The notes under the pieces: generated by a model
What the model was told of the DNA's origin: nothing
Databases searched by the model: none
The model's input: only the letters and a program-made list of their open reading frames with translations
Assembly (NCBI RefSeq): GCF_000283155.1
Contig: NW_004454177.1
Coordinates: 9,943,669-10,007,668 of the forward strand
DNA: 64,000 bases
Direction: 5' to 3'
Source of the DNA: Ceratotherium simum simum
Taxonomy: Eukaryota; Chordata; Mammalia; Perissodactyla; Rhinocerotidae
Made by a program: the position numbers and the translations under genes
In this document: positions 36,000 through 46,899 of the stretch, in pieces
Numbering within the stretch: position 1 is the first letter of the stretch
Layout: the number at the start of each line of letters is the position of its first letter

Positions 36000-37865
36000 A
36001 CCAAATAGATAGTTTTGTCGTGAAGGTAAATCTTGCTTGCCCCCTGTCCCCTCTATTTCAGAAAGGGCTCCTCTCTTCTTTGTGGGAAAGAAATGTCCCC
36101 GGTGCAGTGCCAGCCTGCTGGAGCGGAAGGATGGGGGACGCGGGGAGAGGGGTTGGTGGGTGTCAGGTGTTGTTTGGACTGCAGCCTCTCTCTGTTTTTA
36201 TGAACAGGGATGTCTTTTCATAAAGCAGAGCAATTTTCTGCCAAATAGCGAGGATTGTTTTTCCTCCTTCTAGAGCAATAAGGTTCAGGATTTGTCTCCC
36301 TCTTGACTTTCAAGAGCATGTTTTCTCAATTCTTTCCTGAAATTAAAGTAAAGGTCAAGGAGGCTGGTCTGAGACCCAGCCCTCCCTCCTCTCCCGGCTC
36401 CTGCTGTCGAGACTTTGGCAGCCAAGTGGGCTGCCACCTGGGCTCCGGTGACCGGCCCGGCCCCCAGGGCAAACCAAGCTCAACTTCCCAATTCTTTTCT
36501 TTGTGGGGGAAAATTGAGGAGGGAGGGAAAGAGAGACAAAGGAAAAAAGAAAACAGTGCCAGCCTGTGGGCTCCGTTCTGAATTTAGAGCTCCTGAGCAG
36601 TTTCTAGAGGCTTCCGTCTCTGCGCTGTGTTCCCTTCCTCAGTGAGGGGGCCCAGGACCCATGCACTCCACCCTGCTTCCCACCAGCCAATTTTCAGCTC
36701 CGCATGTGAGCTGCCCAGTGATCTGCCCATTCTCTCACACGGTGTTGAGCAGCAAGGATTTTTCATCAAAAGGCAGTGCACACAGAAAACAGTACTGCCA
36801 CCACCCTACTTAGCATCAGAGAAGCGGTTCTCCCCCACCCCTCCTCACACTGAGTCACTCCCGCTAACAGTTAATTAATTTGTGACACTTTGACAGTTTG
36901 TGAGGAGACATTTTTACGAAGCCATCAAAATCCACAGGGATGGAGCTGTCAGGCAGACACCCCTGCTTGGATTCACTGCATCTCCAGACCCTGCCTCACC
37001 CCACTGTAGACCCCGGGGCCCTGGGCCCAGCCCTGAGGGAGGCCTGAGATAAGGCCACAAAGTCTTGAAGTCCTCTTGGGGCACTCCACACTCCCAAGGA
37101 CACCTGAACAGACCCAGGGACACCTGGCCACCTTAGGAAGAAGCAGAAACACAGAGCAGGTGTCCAGGATGAGACCATCAGAGGTGAAGAGGCCCCAGTC
37201 ATGCTCAACTCTGCTTTCTCCCTGCTTCCAGACAAATTCCCTCTTGGGGGCCCCTTCCACAGCTGGATGAGGAGCTGTGTGTGCTCCAGCCTCTCCAGGG
37301 GACACCCCGCCCCACGCTGCAGCTCCGTAGATGAGCTGTGAGTCTCACTGCCCTCGGTGGCTCACTGAGGATGCTTTATAGTCCTGGTTGGTGCTGAGTG
37401 AGAAGATGGCTCTCTCCGCCTTGGCTTGCTGTGACTTCGCACCTACGGGGGAGTGCTAATCCAGACTCTGTGAGACCCTGGCCCCCAGGGTTTCCAGTAG
37501 CCCAGAAGCCATCCCCACATCTCTCTGCTTCCCCTTCCACAGAACTCAGTTTATCTCCCCACCTCCCCACGTACCTACACTCACCCTTTGCACGCGTGCA
37601 TTCTCTTTTTCTTTCGATGCCTTGTAACCCTGTGTGCCCCAGCGATGGCCCATCTGGAGAGCCTGTCTGGGGTCCCTCGATAGACCCCAACCAGCTGGGC
37701 CTCCAACCCCAGCTACCACCATGACTGGAACCCAGAAGCCCAGAGAGGATCTCAGAGGAGGCTACTGGTACACTTGGAGAAGGATCCAGGGGAGAAACAG
37801 CAACCAAGGCAGACAAAAACCCAGGGACTGGCTCCTTCACACTTGGGAGAGACGCTAGCTCCTAC
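36000..37865. other. DRD2: Intron 1 segment without recognised repeats
   Basis: 36840-36960 is AT-rich, unique-looking and possibly regulatory (see findings). 36960-37860 is GC-rich with overlapping chance frames on both strands. Confidence 0.45.
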
Positions 37866-37869
37866 AGAC

Positions 37870-38180
37870 ACCTCTCAAATGTGTATTGAGCACACACCAT
37901 CACTGGGCACCATGCTGGGAGGTGAGACGACCACAATAAGACAAGACAGGTGTGATCCCTACACTGGTGTAGCTCACAGTTTGGCAAGAACAGACACTAA
38001 ACAAATAATTAGGTGAATAATGACTTAATTACACCTGTTCTTAGAGCCACCAAGGAGCACATGTGCTGTGAGAGCATTGAGCAAGAGGACAGCTCTGAGC
38101 TAGAGCATCAGGAAGGCTTCCTTGGAGAAGGGGCAGTCCTGAAGGGTGAGAAGGAGGAGGAGGTCAGCCAGGTCAATGGG
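37870..38180 (-). repeat. L2 LINE 3' fragment
   Basis: aaatgtgtattgagcacaca, gggcaccatgctgggaggtg and ggcttccttggagaaggggc in reverse L2 order. Confidence 0.65.
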
Positions 38181-41017
38181 TCCTGGGCCCGGGTGAAAGG
38201 ACTGGGCCTGCTTTGGGGTTGGGATGCTGGAACTCGAGTGGAGGGAGCAGGTTATATCTATGCTGGTAGGTTTGTGGCTTTGGTGACAGTAAGCTGAGTG
38301 AGCATCTGAGGGTAGCTTCTATTCACCGTGAGGTAGGAGGCAGGGCCAGGACTGCCTGGCCAGGTTTAACTCCAGGGAGCAGGGGGAGAGGTTTTGAGCA
38401 GGTGACCAGGTTACCAGCCTCAGGTTAGGCCACTGAAGGCCGTCAAGACTGTCCCCACCCTCCTGGCTCCAGCTGGGAGGAGCCAAACACAGCCAGAAAG
38501 CAAGAATGGGAGAGATTCATGCAAGCTGTTCCATACTTTCTAAGGAAAACTGGACAGATAAGGGATCTAAACTCTGCTGTTGTGCGGCTGCACGGTCGGT
38601 GGGTCCCATGCTGGCTCCCTCACAGCCCCTGCAGAGCTCCAGGTTGGACCAGGGAGGCTCACTATGCCTGGAGGAGGCAAAAAGTGGATGGTGTCAGTGT
38701 GTGGCCTCCCCTCCCCCCCAGGCCACCAGAGGGCAGGTTTCCCCACTAGGCTAGGTCTTTAGATAATCCAGACCTGTCTCCCCACAGCGGTGCTGAGGTG
38801 GAGAGGGGCAGGAACAATGGAAAGAGTCCAGGAGGGAATGGGTACCCCCACCGTTCCCCTGAACTCTTGAATCCTAGGAATTTCTGGGAGCAGGACCTTG
38901 TCTGAGCCTGGGAGGGGAGGGTGTCCTTCCCCTATAACTGAGAAAAAGCAATCAGTGTTTCTTCCCTCACAGTGACTACTGCCGCCTGAGCCAGACTCAC
39001 AGCCTCACCACTCTGGTCCCCTGCCTCTGGGTGTGGGAGGCTGGAAAGATGTTCAGGGGCAAGGAGAGGGTGATCCCTGGAGGTGACAGCATCCATCGCC
39101 CCACCCCCACTCCTGTCCCCCTTTTCTCCGTCTCAACATTCCTCTCCGTTCCTCCCTCTCCCTCCTCCTTGTTCCCCTCTTCCTTCTCCTCCTCCTCCCC
39201 ACCAGCCTGTCCCCACCACCCCCTACGTCCACTGTCCCAGGGCTTGGAGGCCTTTCCATTCAGATAAGATGGGACTGTGCCTGTCCACCCACCTCACAGG
39301 CCTCCCATGGTCTGGCCCAGCAGGCTCTCTCTGCAGCTGCCCGGGCTAGGGCGCTGGGAACCCGAGGCCTCAGTTTCCTCTGCCCTTGCTGAGGCCGCCC
39401 TCCTGGGCACCATAAGGGAGGCGTTATTCAGTGACTCTTCTCTTTTCCCTTTGGAGTGGGAAGAAATGAGGGGGCTTCCTCCCCTCCCTCTTTGCCTCCC
39501 ACACTTCCCTCCTGGAGCTGCAGGAGGAGGTGGGGAGGGACCCACGGGAGGGACCCACCCCCAAGTCACAGCCTGGACCTTTGTCTGCAGAAGCAGGGGG
39601 AGCCCCTTCCCCACTCACTCTCATGCAACTCAGGGTTCTCATCCAACTCGAGTCACTCCAACAAGCTGCTTTTGAATGCAAATGCCAAATGCTCTCCCAC
39701 CCCCCCTCCTTTTTCATTGAAATGCTTCAAGTCTCAGAAAAGAGGGGAAAATGATGTGTTTAAGACAGCAGTGTCTCACCCGCCATCGAGCCGGATAAGG
39801 GATTGTTAAATTTTAATTAGACAATTTGATTCCTTCACATGCCAAACTTTCAGAAGAGGCAGCACCAAGGGAACCAGTTGAGTTTATGCTGCACCGAGGC
39901 TTCTTCATCCCCCACCTCTGGACCCTGTGCCCCAGGGTTTCACTGGTGGAGAGAGGAATCAAAACCTGAGAGAGAATGGAATCCTCTCCTCTCTCCTCCT
40001 GGACCAGCCAGCTTTCCTCCAGGGTCCCAGGCTGCCCTAACAGGTTGACCCTTTTGGCCCTACCCCACCAGGCTAGGGACCAAGGGTGACCACAACATTT
40101 AAGTTCTTCCTCAGAGGAAATGTCAGTTTGGGTGTCAGCCTTGAACTGTGGAAATTTAAAGGAGCTTTTTTCTTCCAGCATACGTGTGAGAAGCTGTTTC
40201 TGTTTACAGGCTGGGGAGCCTGACTGCTGCCACTGGGGTGTGCCTGCGACAGCAGCCCACATCCTCGTCACAACGTCTACTTCCCTGGCCCCTGTGCAAT
40301 GAATGGTCTGAGCAGGGTGGCTGGTGGGGGCAGCCTCTCCGGGCCAGCTCTGCCCAGGTGTCTGGGCTCTAACAACGCTCCTCGACTTGAGAGCTAGTGA
40401 ATTTTCAAATCAGGGTGCACACAGAAAATGGTAACGTTTATGAAGCACAGAGGGTAAGTGGCAGAGGCACAGCAGGCTGGAAATGCCCAGCTCCACGTTC
40501 CACTTGCCCTGATAACTCCACACACCTCGATTCATTCCAGACATCTCCTTGGGAAGCTCTGCTGTCTAGGCTCAAAAGAGAGCAACTATCGCAGCAGGCT
40601 GGGGGTAGGCTGGGTGTGAGGGAGAACTTGATGGAGAAGGGTACTGACCACCCGAGTGGAAGGTTCTGGAAGATCTTTTGGTAGACTTTTATGCTTCTGA
40701 GTTGGGACAGGGCAATGAGTGCTGGACACCGATGAGGGCCAGGTGACCTCTGGTACTTGGATGGCCTGAGGCTTGCAGGCCACCCATACAGTAGAGTTCC
40801 CCGTACTCCTGGCTGCCTCCTCTTTCCCACGCACCAGGGCAGCTGAAAAGGAAAAGCCTAGGAGGCCCCAGAGCCTGCCTGGAACCTCATCTGCAAACAT
40901 CTCCCTGGGGAGGAGAGGTGGGGAGCAGTGATTACCCTGCTCTGCTGCACAGGGAAGATGAGGATGGTGCGTGGGGGAGAGGCCGCCACTCCTTGAGTGA
41001 GACCTGGCATCTCAGGC
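38181..41017. other. DRD2: Intron 1, GC-rich segment
   Basis: Includes a pyrimidine-rich stretch at 39100-39235 and an AT-rich unique stretch at 39640-39850. Open frames overlap on both strands without domains. No gene recognised. Confidence 0.45.
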
Positions 41018-41394
41018 ATCTTTATCAGCTCGGGCTGCCATAACCAAACACCACAGACTGGGTGGCTAAAACAACAGACATTTGTCTTCTCCCAGTTCTG
41101 GAAGCTGGAAGTCTGTGATCAGGGGGCCAGCATGGCAGGTTCTGGTGAGGACTCTTTTCCTGGCTTGCAGATGGCTGCCTCTCACTGTGTACTCACATGG
41201 CAATGGGAGGGAGAGATCAGGCTCTCTGGTGTCTCTTCTTATAAGGGCATTCATCCCATCATGGGGGCCCCACCTTCATGACCTCCTCTAGACCTAATTA
41301 CTTCTGTAAGGCCCTATCTCCAAATACCATCACACTGGGGGCTGGGGCTTCAACATATGAATTTTGTGGGGACACGGTTCGATCCCTAGCAGCA
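41018..41394 (-). mobile_element. MaLR (MST/MLT1-type) solo LTR
   Basis: gctcgggctgccataaccaa, actgggtggctaaaacaaca and ttcaacatatgaattttgtg: the same LTR type and orientation as at 11637, but a separate, diverged copy. Confidence 0.85.
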
Positions 41395-41399
41395 GGGTT

Positions 41400-43560
41400 A
41401 GATCATCCATCCCTCTCCCGGGAGACAGGACTAAGTAGCTAAACCCCTAAGAGCTAAGAAATGGCAGTGACCATGCATGTAGTTGGCTCTCACTAAATGT
41501 TTATTGATTGGGGACTGCGATTTTGAGCTTTGATGTACAAGGCAGAAGCCACCTGGGAGGAAGACGGAGGTGGCGTATGGAGGTGGGTGAGCAATTTGAT
41601 CATATTTTCATAACCCCAAGTCAAAATGCTTGTTCTGACAACAGAATTATCTTTTAATAATATGTGATCGTATTTATCTGAAAAGTCTTCTAATTGTAAG
41701 AGTAATTTGCCTTGGGTGATACCCTTACCCAATCTCCTTTTTAAAAAAGAACAAGAAATTTGGATCTTCCTGGCAAATCCAGGGTGCCGACTGTTGTGTG
41801 GGCTTGGCACTTGCCACCTACACGTGCCCCAGAGTGGGCACTGACCTCACCTGGCTTCTCTGGAGCCAGGACCAGGCAGGAATACCTGGAGCTCTCCCCT
41901 CCCCCCACAGGCAAAACCTCTGTCATGGATGGAGATGCTTGGGGGCAGGCAGGCGCAGGGTCTGAGGGATCCTCCGGGTGCCCCTGGAGTGAGAAGGACC
42001 ACACCCCGGCCCCTCCCTTGTGCCTTCTCCTCATGGGACGGCCCTTGGAGCCCAACAGCCTGTGCAGCCCAGGAGCAGAAGGAAAAGAAGAAGAGAAGGG
42101 GTTGGAGCGGAGGCAGGTAGAGCCTGGGGACCGGCAGGATTTCTCAGGCCTCTTGAGGAAATGCCAGCAGAGAAATGCTAGGAGCTCACTGTATTTTATC
42201 CATTCCAAGATGCACATTCCTCCCACACCCCGCATTTTAATGTCTCTGAAATGAGAACGCATTTTACAATTAATCCCATCTTCGAACTGTATTGGGTTTG
42301 ATGGTATTTTTTCTTTCCTAGTGGTACATAAAATAATGGTGCATCTTACATTCAATCTGTCTTAGAAATATGTCTAGGAAATATGGCAATTGGCATTACA
42401 GTCACTGGCTATAGCAGGTGGGCTGGGAGAGCTGAATCTTCCAGGCTTCCAAGGTAGAGTTGGGGTTTGAATCCAGGTTTTTGGTCCTCAGCCCCTATGT
42501 TATACTAGACCTCTCATGCTAGAGTACCTCGTCTGTGGGGGTGGCTTTGCTGATGTCCGTATTCCTGCTCATCTTGGTATTGTGTGAGAGCTCGCCAGGC
42601 AGCCCCTGCTCGTGAGCAATGGCAGCCCCAGGTAGGAAGGGCGCTGAGGACCCGGGAGGGACTGGGGATCGCTCTGGGGGCAGGAAGACGACTCTGTACC
42701 AAGAGAGGGTCTACAGGCAGTTAGGCATTGTCTGTGTTTTCCCATTCTTTCTATAATGTAAATGTATTACATTTGTATCAGCAAAAAGCAACAAGAATAA
42801 TCGAGAATAAATACTAAATTAGAAAATTCAGTGCATGAGGCCTTTCCAGCCTTGGGTGAAGGGACTCGCCATTGCCCTGCAGGGTAACCAGCATGCAGAG
42901 GAACGGGTGCTCACCCCCAGCCTCTCCCTGACCAGCAATGCTCACATTTGCCATCTAAACTGTACCCATCATCTTAAGTCCCAGTTTTCTCTTCCCTCTA
43001 GAAAGCCCTGCATGAACGCTCCAGCCATGCGCATGTGCGTATCCTCTCTGATTTCTGAACATCCACTGTAGTGGGTGCTGTGGTGGGTGCTGTAGATCCC
43101 CTGCAGGAGAGAAGCACTGGTTCCCCAACTCCTGGGGGTGTTGACAACTGACAGTTCTCCGCTGGGTCCACCCTCTTGGTGATTGCCCACTGCTGAAGAG
43201 AGATGCCTCCTTCAATGCAACACCCTTTCCCTGGGACAGCCTACAACCTATGACATTATGAGAGGGGACAAAGGCAGCTCTACAAGGCTCCCTGAGGGGG
43301 TCACCTGAGGCCTTTGGTGTGACTGCAACGCAGCCTAACTTCTCCCTCTGCCTAGTCCTGCTTCCTTCACTTCCCTGCAAGTCTTGATCCTGAAAGCATT
43401 CCTGATAAATTTCCTGCGTGCTAATTTCCTCCTTGGAGTCTGCTTTCTGGGGACCCAACATGCAACGCCCATGATACTGTTTTTCCCTTGTTAATCTGGT
43501 GACCTATGTTAATAGCTACATTTCAAGTGTAGAGGGGTTTTCTTCCTAGTTAGACTCATA
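41400..43560. other. DRD2: Intron 1 segment
   Basis: 42180-42380 contains AT-rich sequence (tggtgcatcttacattcaat) that may be an old DNA transposon I cannot name. The rest is unassigned. No gene. Confidence 0.4.
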
Positions 43561-43569
43561 GAGCCTTTG

Positions 43570-43900
43570 ATTCAATTCAGCAAACATCTGTTGAACACTT
43601 ACTGCCTACAAATCATGGTGTTAGGAGTCTGAGGAGGAGAACAAGATAGTATGCGCTTTCGTTTATTCCATGAGGACGATGAGGCGTGAGCGAGACACGG
43701 TGTAACCCTTGAGATGCTTACACTCCGGTGAAAAAAACAGACACAGAAATGGGGTATGTTCCAGATCAGAACCATGAAACCATGCTGTGGGAGCCCTGAG
43801 GAGGGAGAGAAAGAGTTCAGCCAGGAGGACTTGGGACGGATTCCAGGCCAGGAGGATTCTGGGCAAGGGGTGCTTTGAAGTATGTGTAGGGACTGGGCAA
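43570..43900 (-). repeat. L2 LINE 3' fragment
   Basis: ttcagcaaacatctgttgaa and cttacactccggtgaaaaaa in reverse L2 order. Confidence 0.65.
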
Positions 43901-44999
43901 GTAGGGCAAAGGGAAAGGAAGTTTTCCAGACACTTTTCTGATTTGTAGAGTGAGGATCATAATTAGAAGCCTCAGAAAGTTGTTTTGAGGACAAATGAGT
44001 TAGTGTATTAAAAAAAACTTGGCAAACTATCAAATCCGTTACAAGAAAGTGAAGCCATCTATCAACATAGGCGGGCTCAGGATTGTGCTGCAGAAGCAGA
44101 GGACTGATTGGGTGTGGAGAATGGGTGGGGTGGGGGAGACAGGGATCTGAGAGTCTCCATCAGATGCCACTGGTCCTACCTAGAGAGGGACTAAGAAAGA
44201 GGGAGGAAGGGCAGAAAGGAACAGTCAGGATGCTGGGGGAAGTGAGTGTGCCTCCACGTCTCCAGCCCCAGACAGTGCTTGGCGCAGTGCTTTATGCCTA
44301 GCAGGCTCGATAGATGCTGATTGAGTAAATGAAGGGCAGGAGCAGCCCCTGTTGCCTGATCAATACATACATTCAGGTCTCCTGCTGTGTGCTCCAAATG
44401 GGGAGAGGGACCAGTTGGCTTTGCAGATTTCAGCATCAATATGACACAGTGCTTCGCGACCTTAGAGTTGGAAGATTCGTTGCATGGGTGGCATTGCATG
44501 TCACCCCACATGGAATTAGGCATTTTGCTTTCCCAGGAGACTCCAGGGTGGTGGTGCTGGGGGGGACATCATCCATAGTCCTCTGCTAAGAGCTGGCAGA
44601 GCAGATATGTCAGACAGGGAGGAGGGTGCAGAGGTGGGCTCCGGGGGTCCCCTCTGACCTGTTGCAGCTGGTGTGCCCTCCTGCCTGATTTGGACATGGT
44701 ACCGTGTTCATCCTGAATGGCACAAATTGGTGGATTTCAAATCCATTTGGGTAGCAAAGCATCTGGAAGTCATGATACTTTGTGTGGAATGCCTTGAAGT
44801 ACCGATAAATTTAATTCCATTGTGTGAAATAGGAACATTTTTGTTAGCAGGAACGCCAACCATATTATATGTGCATTATGTTTCAGTCACAACCAAAACA
44901 CAGGCTGTCAAGCTCATCAATGCCCGATGCCTCTCGAGTCTGCCTCGGAGCCCCTCTGCTTTCCTTTCTCAGTGAGCAGCACCAGCAGCCTCCCAGAGC

Positions 45000-46310
45000 C
45001 CAAGGCAGAAATCCGGAGTTATCCTTCTCTTCTAGTCTCCCTGCTCACCCCATCCCCACTCCCGCCCCACATCTATCCAATGACCAAGCTCCATGAAATT
45101 GACTTCCAAGTTAGCCCCTGATTCTGAACACTTCTCTCCATCCTCATTTCCACTACCTTCTTCAAGTGAACACCATCTCTTACTTGATTTACAGCCACAA
45201 CTTCACTCCCCTCCAAGGTTCCCTCCAGGTCACAGCAGCCAGTGACCTTTCTAAAACACCAATCCAATGGAGTCATTCCTCTGCACCAAACTTTCAGGGG
45301 CTCCCAAGCTTACAACACCCGATCTGGCGCATGAATGGCCCTCCAGTTTAATTTTCCCCAGCTTCACTCTCATGACCTGCATTTTTAGCCAAACAGAATT
45401 ATCTGTTGTTTGGGACTGTGTCGTGCTCTCTGGCTAGAACATCTCGCTCCAGTCCACTGTCTGGCTAACTAACTCCTCGTCCTACTTCATCTCAATGACA
45501 CTTCCTTCAGAAGTCTTTCCCCTCTGGGGTGAGACACCCATTCCTCAGGGCTCTCAGTGCACAAATGCAGAACCTCATCGTCCCTCACTTGGGTTCCTGC
45601 AACAGCCTCCCAGCTGGTGTCCTGCCACCCTGCTTGGCCCCACTCTTCCATTCTCTACACAGCAGTCAAAATCTCTCTGAAAGGCAAATCTGATCATGTG
45701 GTTCCTGCTGCCCTTAGGGTCAAGTCTAAATTCCTAGCATGGCTTATAAGGCCCTCTATGATCTCGCCTGTTGCAACCTCCCCAGTTCAGCTCATGCCAA
45801 GTCCCTCTATACTCCAGCTATCCTGAATCTCTTTCTAGCCCTCCACCATGGTCCCACTCTCTAGCTCTGTCTTTTTCATATGCTGCTTCCTATGTCTAGA
45901 CCCTTCCCCTGGCTCCCAACTCTTTACCTGGCTAATTCCTACACATCCTTCAGGTGTCTGTTGAACGTCACTTCCTCTGGAAAGCCTTCTTCAAATCCCT
46001 AAACTAGGTTATGTGTCTCTCCCTGCCATTCCATTTCCTAGTGCCTACCACTCATGGATTTAATTGCTTGATCAATTGGCTATGGTTTCTTTTAAAATGT
46101 GAGCTGGAAAACCACGTATATTTTGTTCCTGCCTGTGTTTCTCGCAATATGTAGAACAATTCTCACTACATATTTATAGAATCAAGAATGAATGAATGCA
46201 TATTCCTATTCCTACCAGTAGAATCTGGAACTCCTTGCTAAGTTGTCTTAAGTGTGTGGTATTTGGGATGTGCTTAATAAGTGTTTGTTGAATAAATGGA
46301 TGAATGAATG
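45000..46310 (+). repeat. Two L2 LINE copies
   Basis: 45000-45400 and 45560-46310 both carry forward L2 3' words: cctttctaaaacaccaatcc in the first; ctgatcatgtggttcctgct, ataaggccctctatgatctc and aacgtcacttcctctggaaa in the second, which ends in gtgtttgttgaataaatgga. The second copy is nearly continuous over 700 bp. Confidence 0.8.
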
Positions 46311-46583
46311 ATCAGCTCTTTTCAAGATCACTTATTTTATTATACTTAAAAAAAAATTATCCTTGCTCATTTGTTTTACCATCTGCAAGAATTTGCTCTG
46401 GGAATAGTGGCAGCATGTCCCAATGTTTTAAGAAAATTGTTAGATGCAAAACAAAATCCCAAGGCTGGAGAATTCTCTTTACTAAGTTCCAGTGCTTGGT
46501 TTTAGCTCCAGAGCCCTCCGTGGGAGGCAGCATGCCTGGGGAGGTCCTCTTGCTCACTCCCTGTATCCATTTTTCCTGGCCAG

Positions 46584-46614
46584 AGCCTGGCCACCCAGTG
46601 GCCCCACTGCCCCA
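46584..46614 (+). other. DRD2: DRD2 5' UTR part of exon 2
   Basis: An acceptor AG at 46582-46583 follows a pyrimidine-rich run. The 31 nt from there to the ATG begin agcctggccacccag, which I recall as the human exon 2 leader. The A of the start codon sits in the context ccccaATGg. The acceptor is inferred from this match; exon 1 itself lies outside the window. Confidence 0.8.
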
Positions 46615-46899
46615 ATGGATCCACTGAACCTGTCCTGGTACGATGACGATCTGGAGAGCCAGAACTGGAGCCGGCCCTTCAATGGGTCCGATGGAAAGGC
46701 CGACAGGCCTCACTACAACTACTACGCCATGCTGCTCACGCTGCTCATCTTCGTCATTGTCTTCGGCAACGTGCTGGTGTGCATGGCCGTGACCCGCGAG
46801 AAGGCGCTGCAGACCACCACCAACTACCTGATCGTCAGCCTCGCAGTGGCTGACCTCCTTGTAGCCACGCTTGTCATGCCCTGGGTTGTCTACCTGGAG
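46615..46899 (+). CDS. DRD2: DRD2 coding exon 1 (exon 2): N-terminus, TM1, TM2
   Basis: Encodes residues 1-95 in 285 bp, ending in phase 0 at donor GAG|GTAGGT. It holds the short extracellular N-terminus with three glycosylation sequons, TM1 with the GNVLV motif, the first intracellular loop, and TM2 with the conserved LAVAD (D80, the sodium-site aspartate). Differences from human, from memory: R15S, T39M, A46F and S60T. The start is the [10 protein letters not shown] methionine. An in-frame upstream ATG at 46492 lies in intronic sequence before the acceptor and was not chosen. Confidence 0.97.

Larger units (their letters stand above)
1..46583 (+). other. DRD2: DRD2 intron 1 (3' part; exon 1 off the left edge)
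   Basis: Everything before the exon 2 acceptor. The human gene has one noncoding exon far upstream and an intron 1 of about 50 kb. Scaling from the 3' end puts exon 1 a few kb left of the window. No CpG-rich promoter-like stretch is seen near the left edge. Open frames here are short, lie in different frames on both strands, and show no recognisable protein apart from the retroviral relic at 21.5 kb. Confidence 0.85.

Noticed and set aside
41741..42355. 204-codon open frame on -
   Set aside because: No domain and mirrored by a + frame over the same bases; treated as chance.
46492..46614. In-frame ATG 41 codons upstream of the DRD2 start
   Set aside because: It lies before the exon 2 acceptor (AG at 46582-46583) in intronic sequence, and the peptide it would add has no family match.
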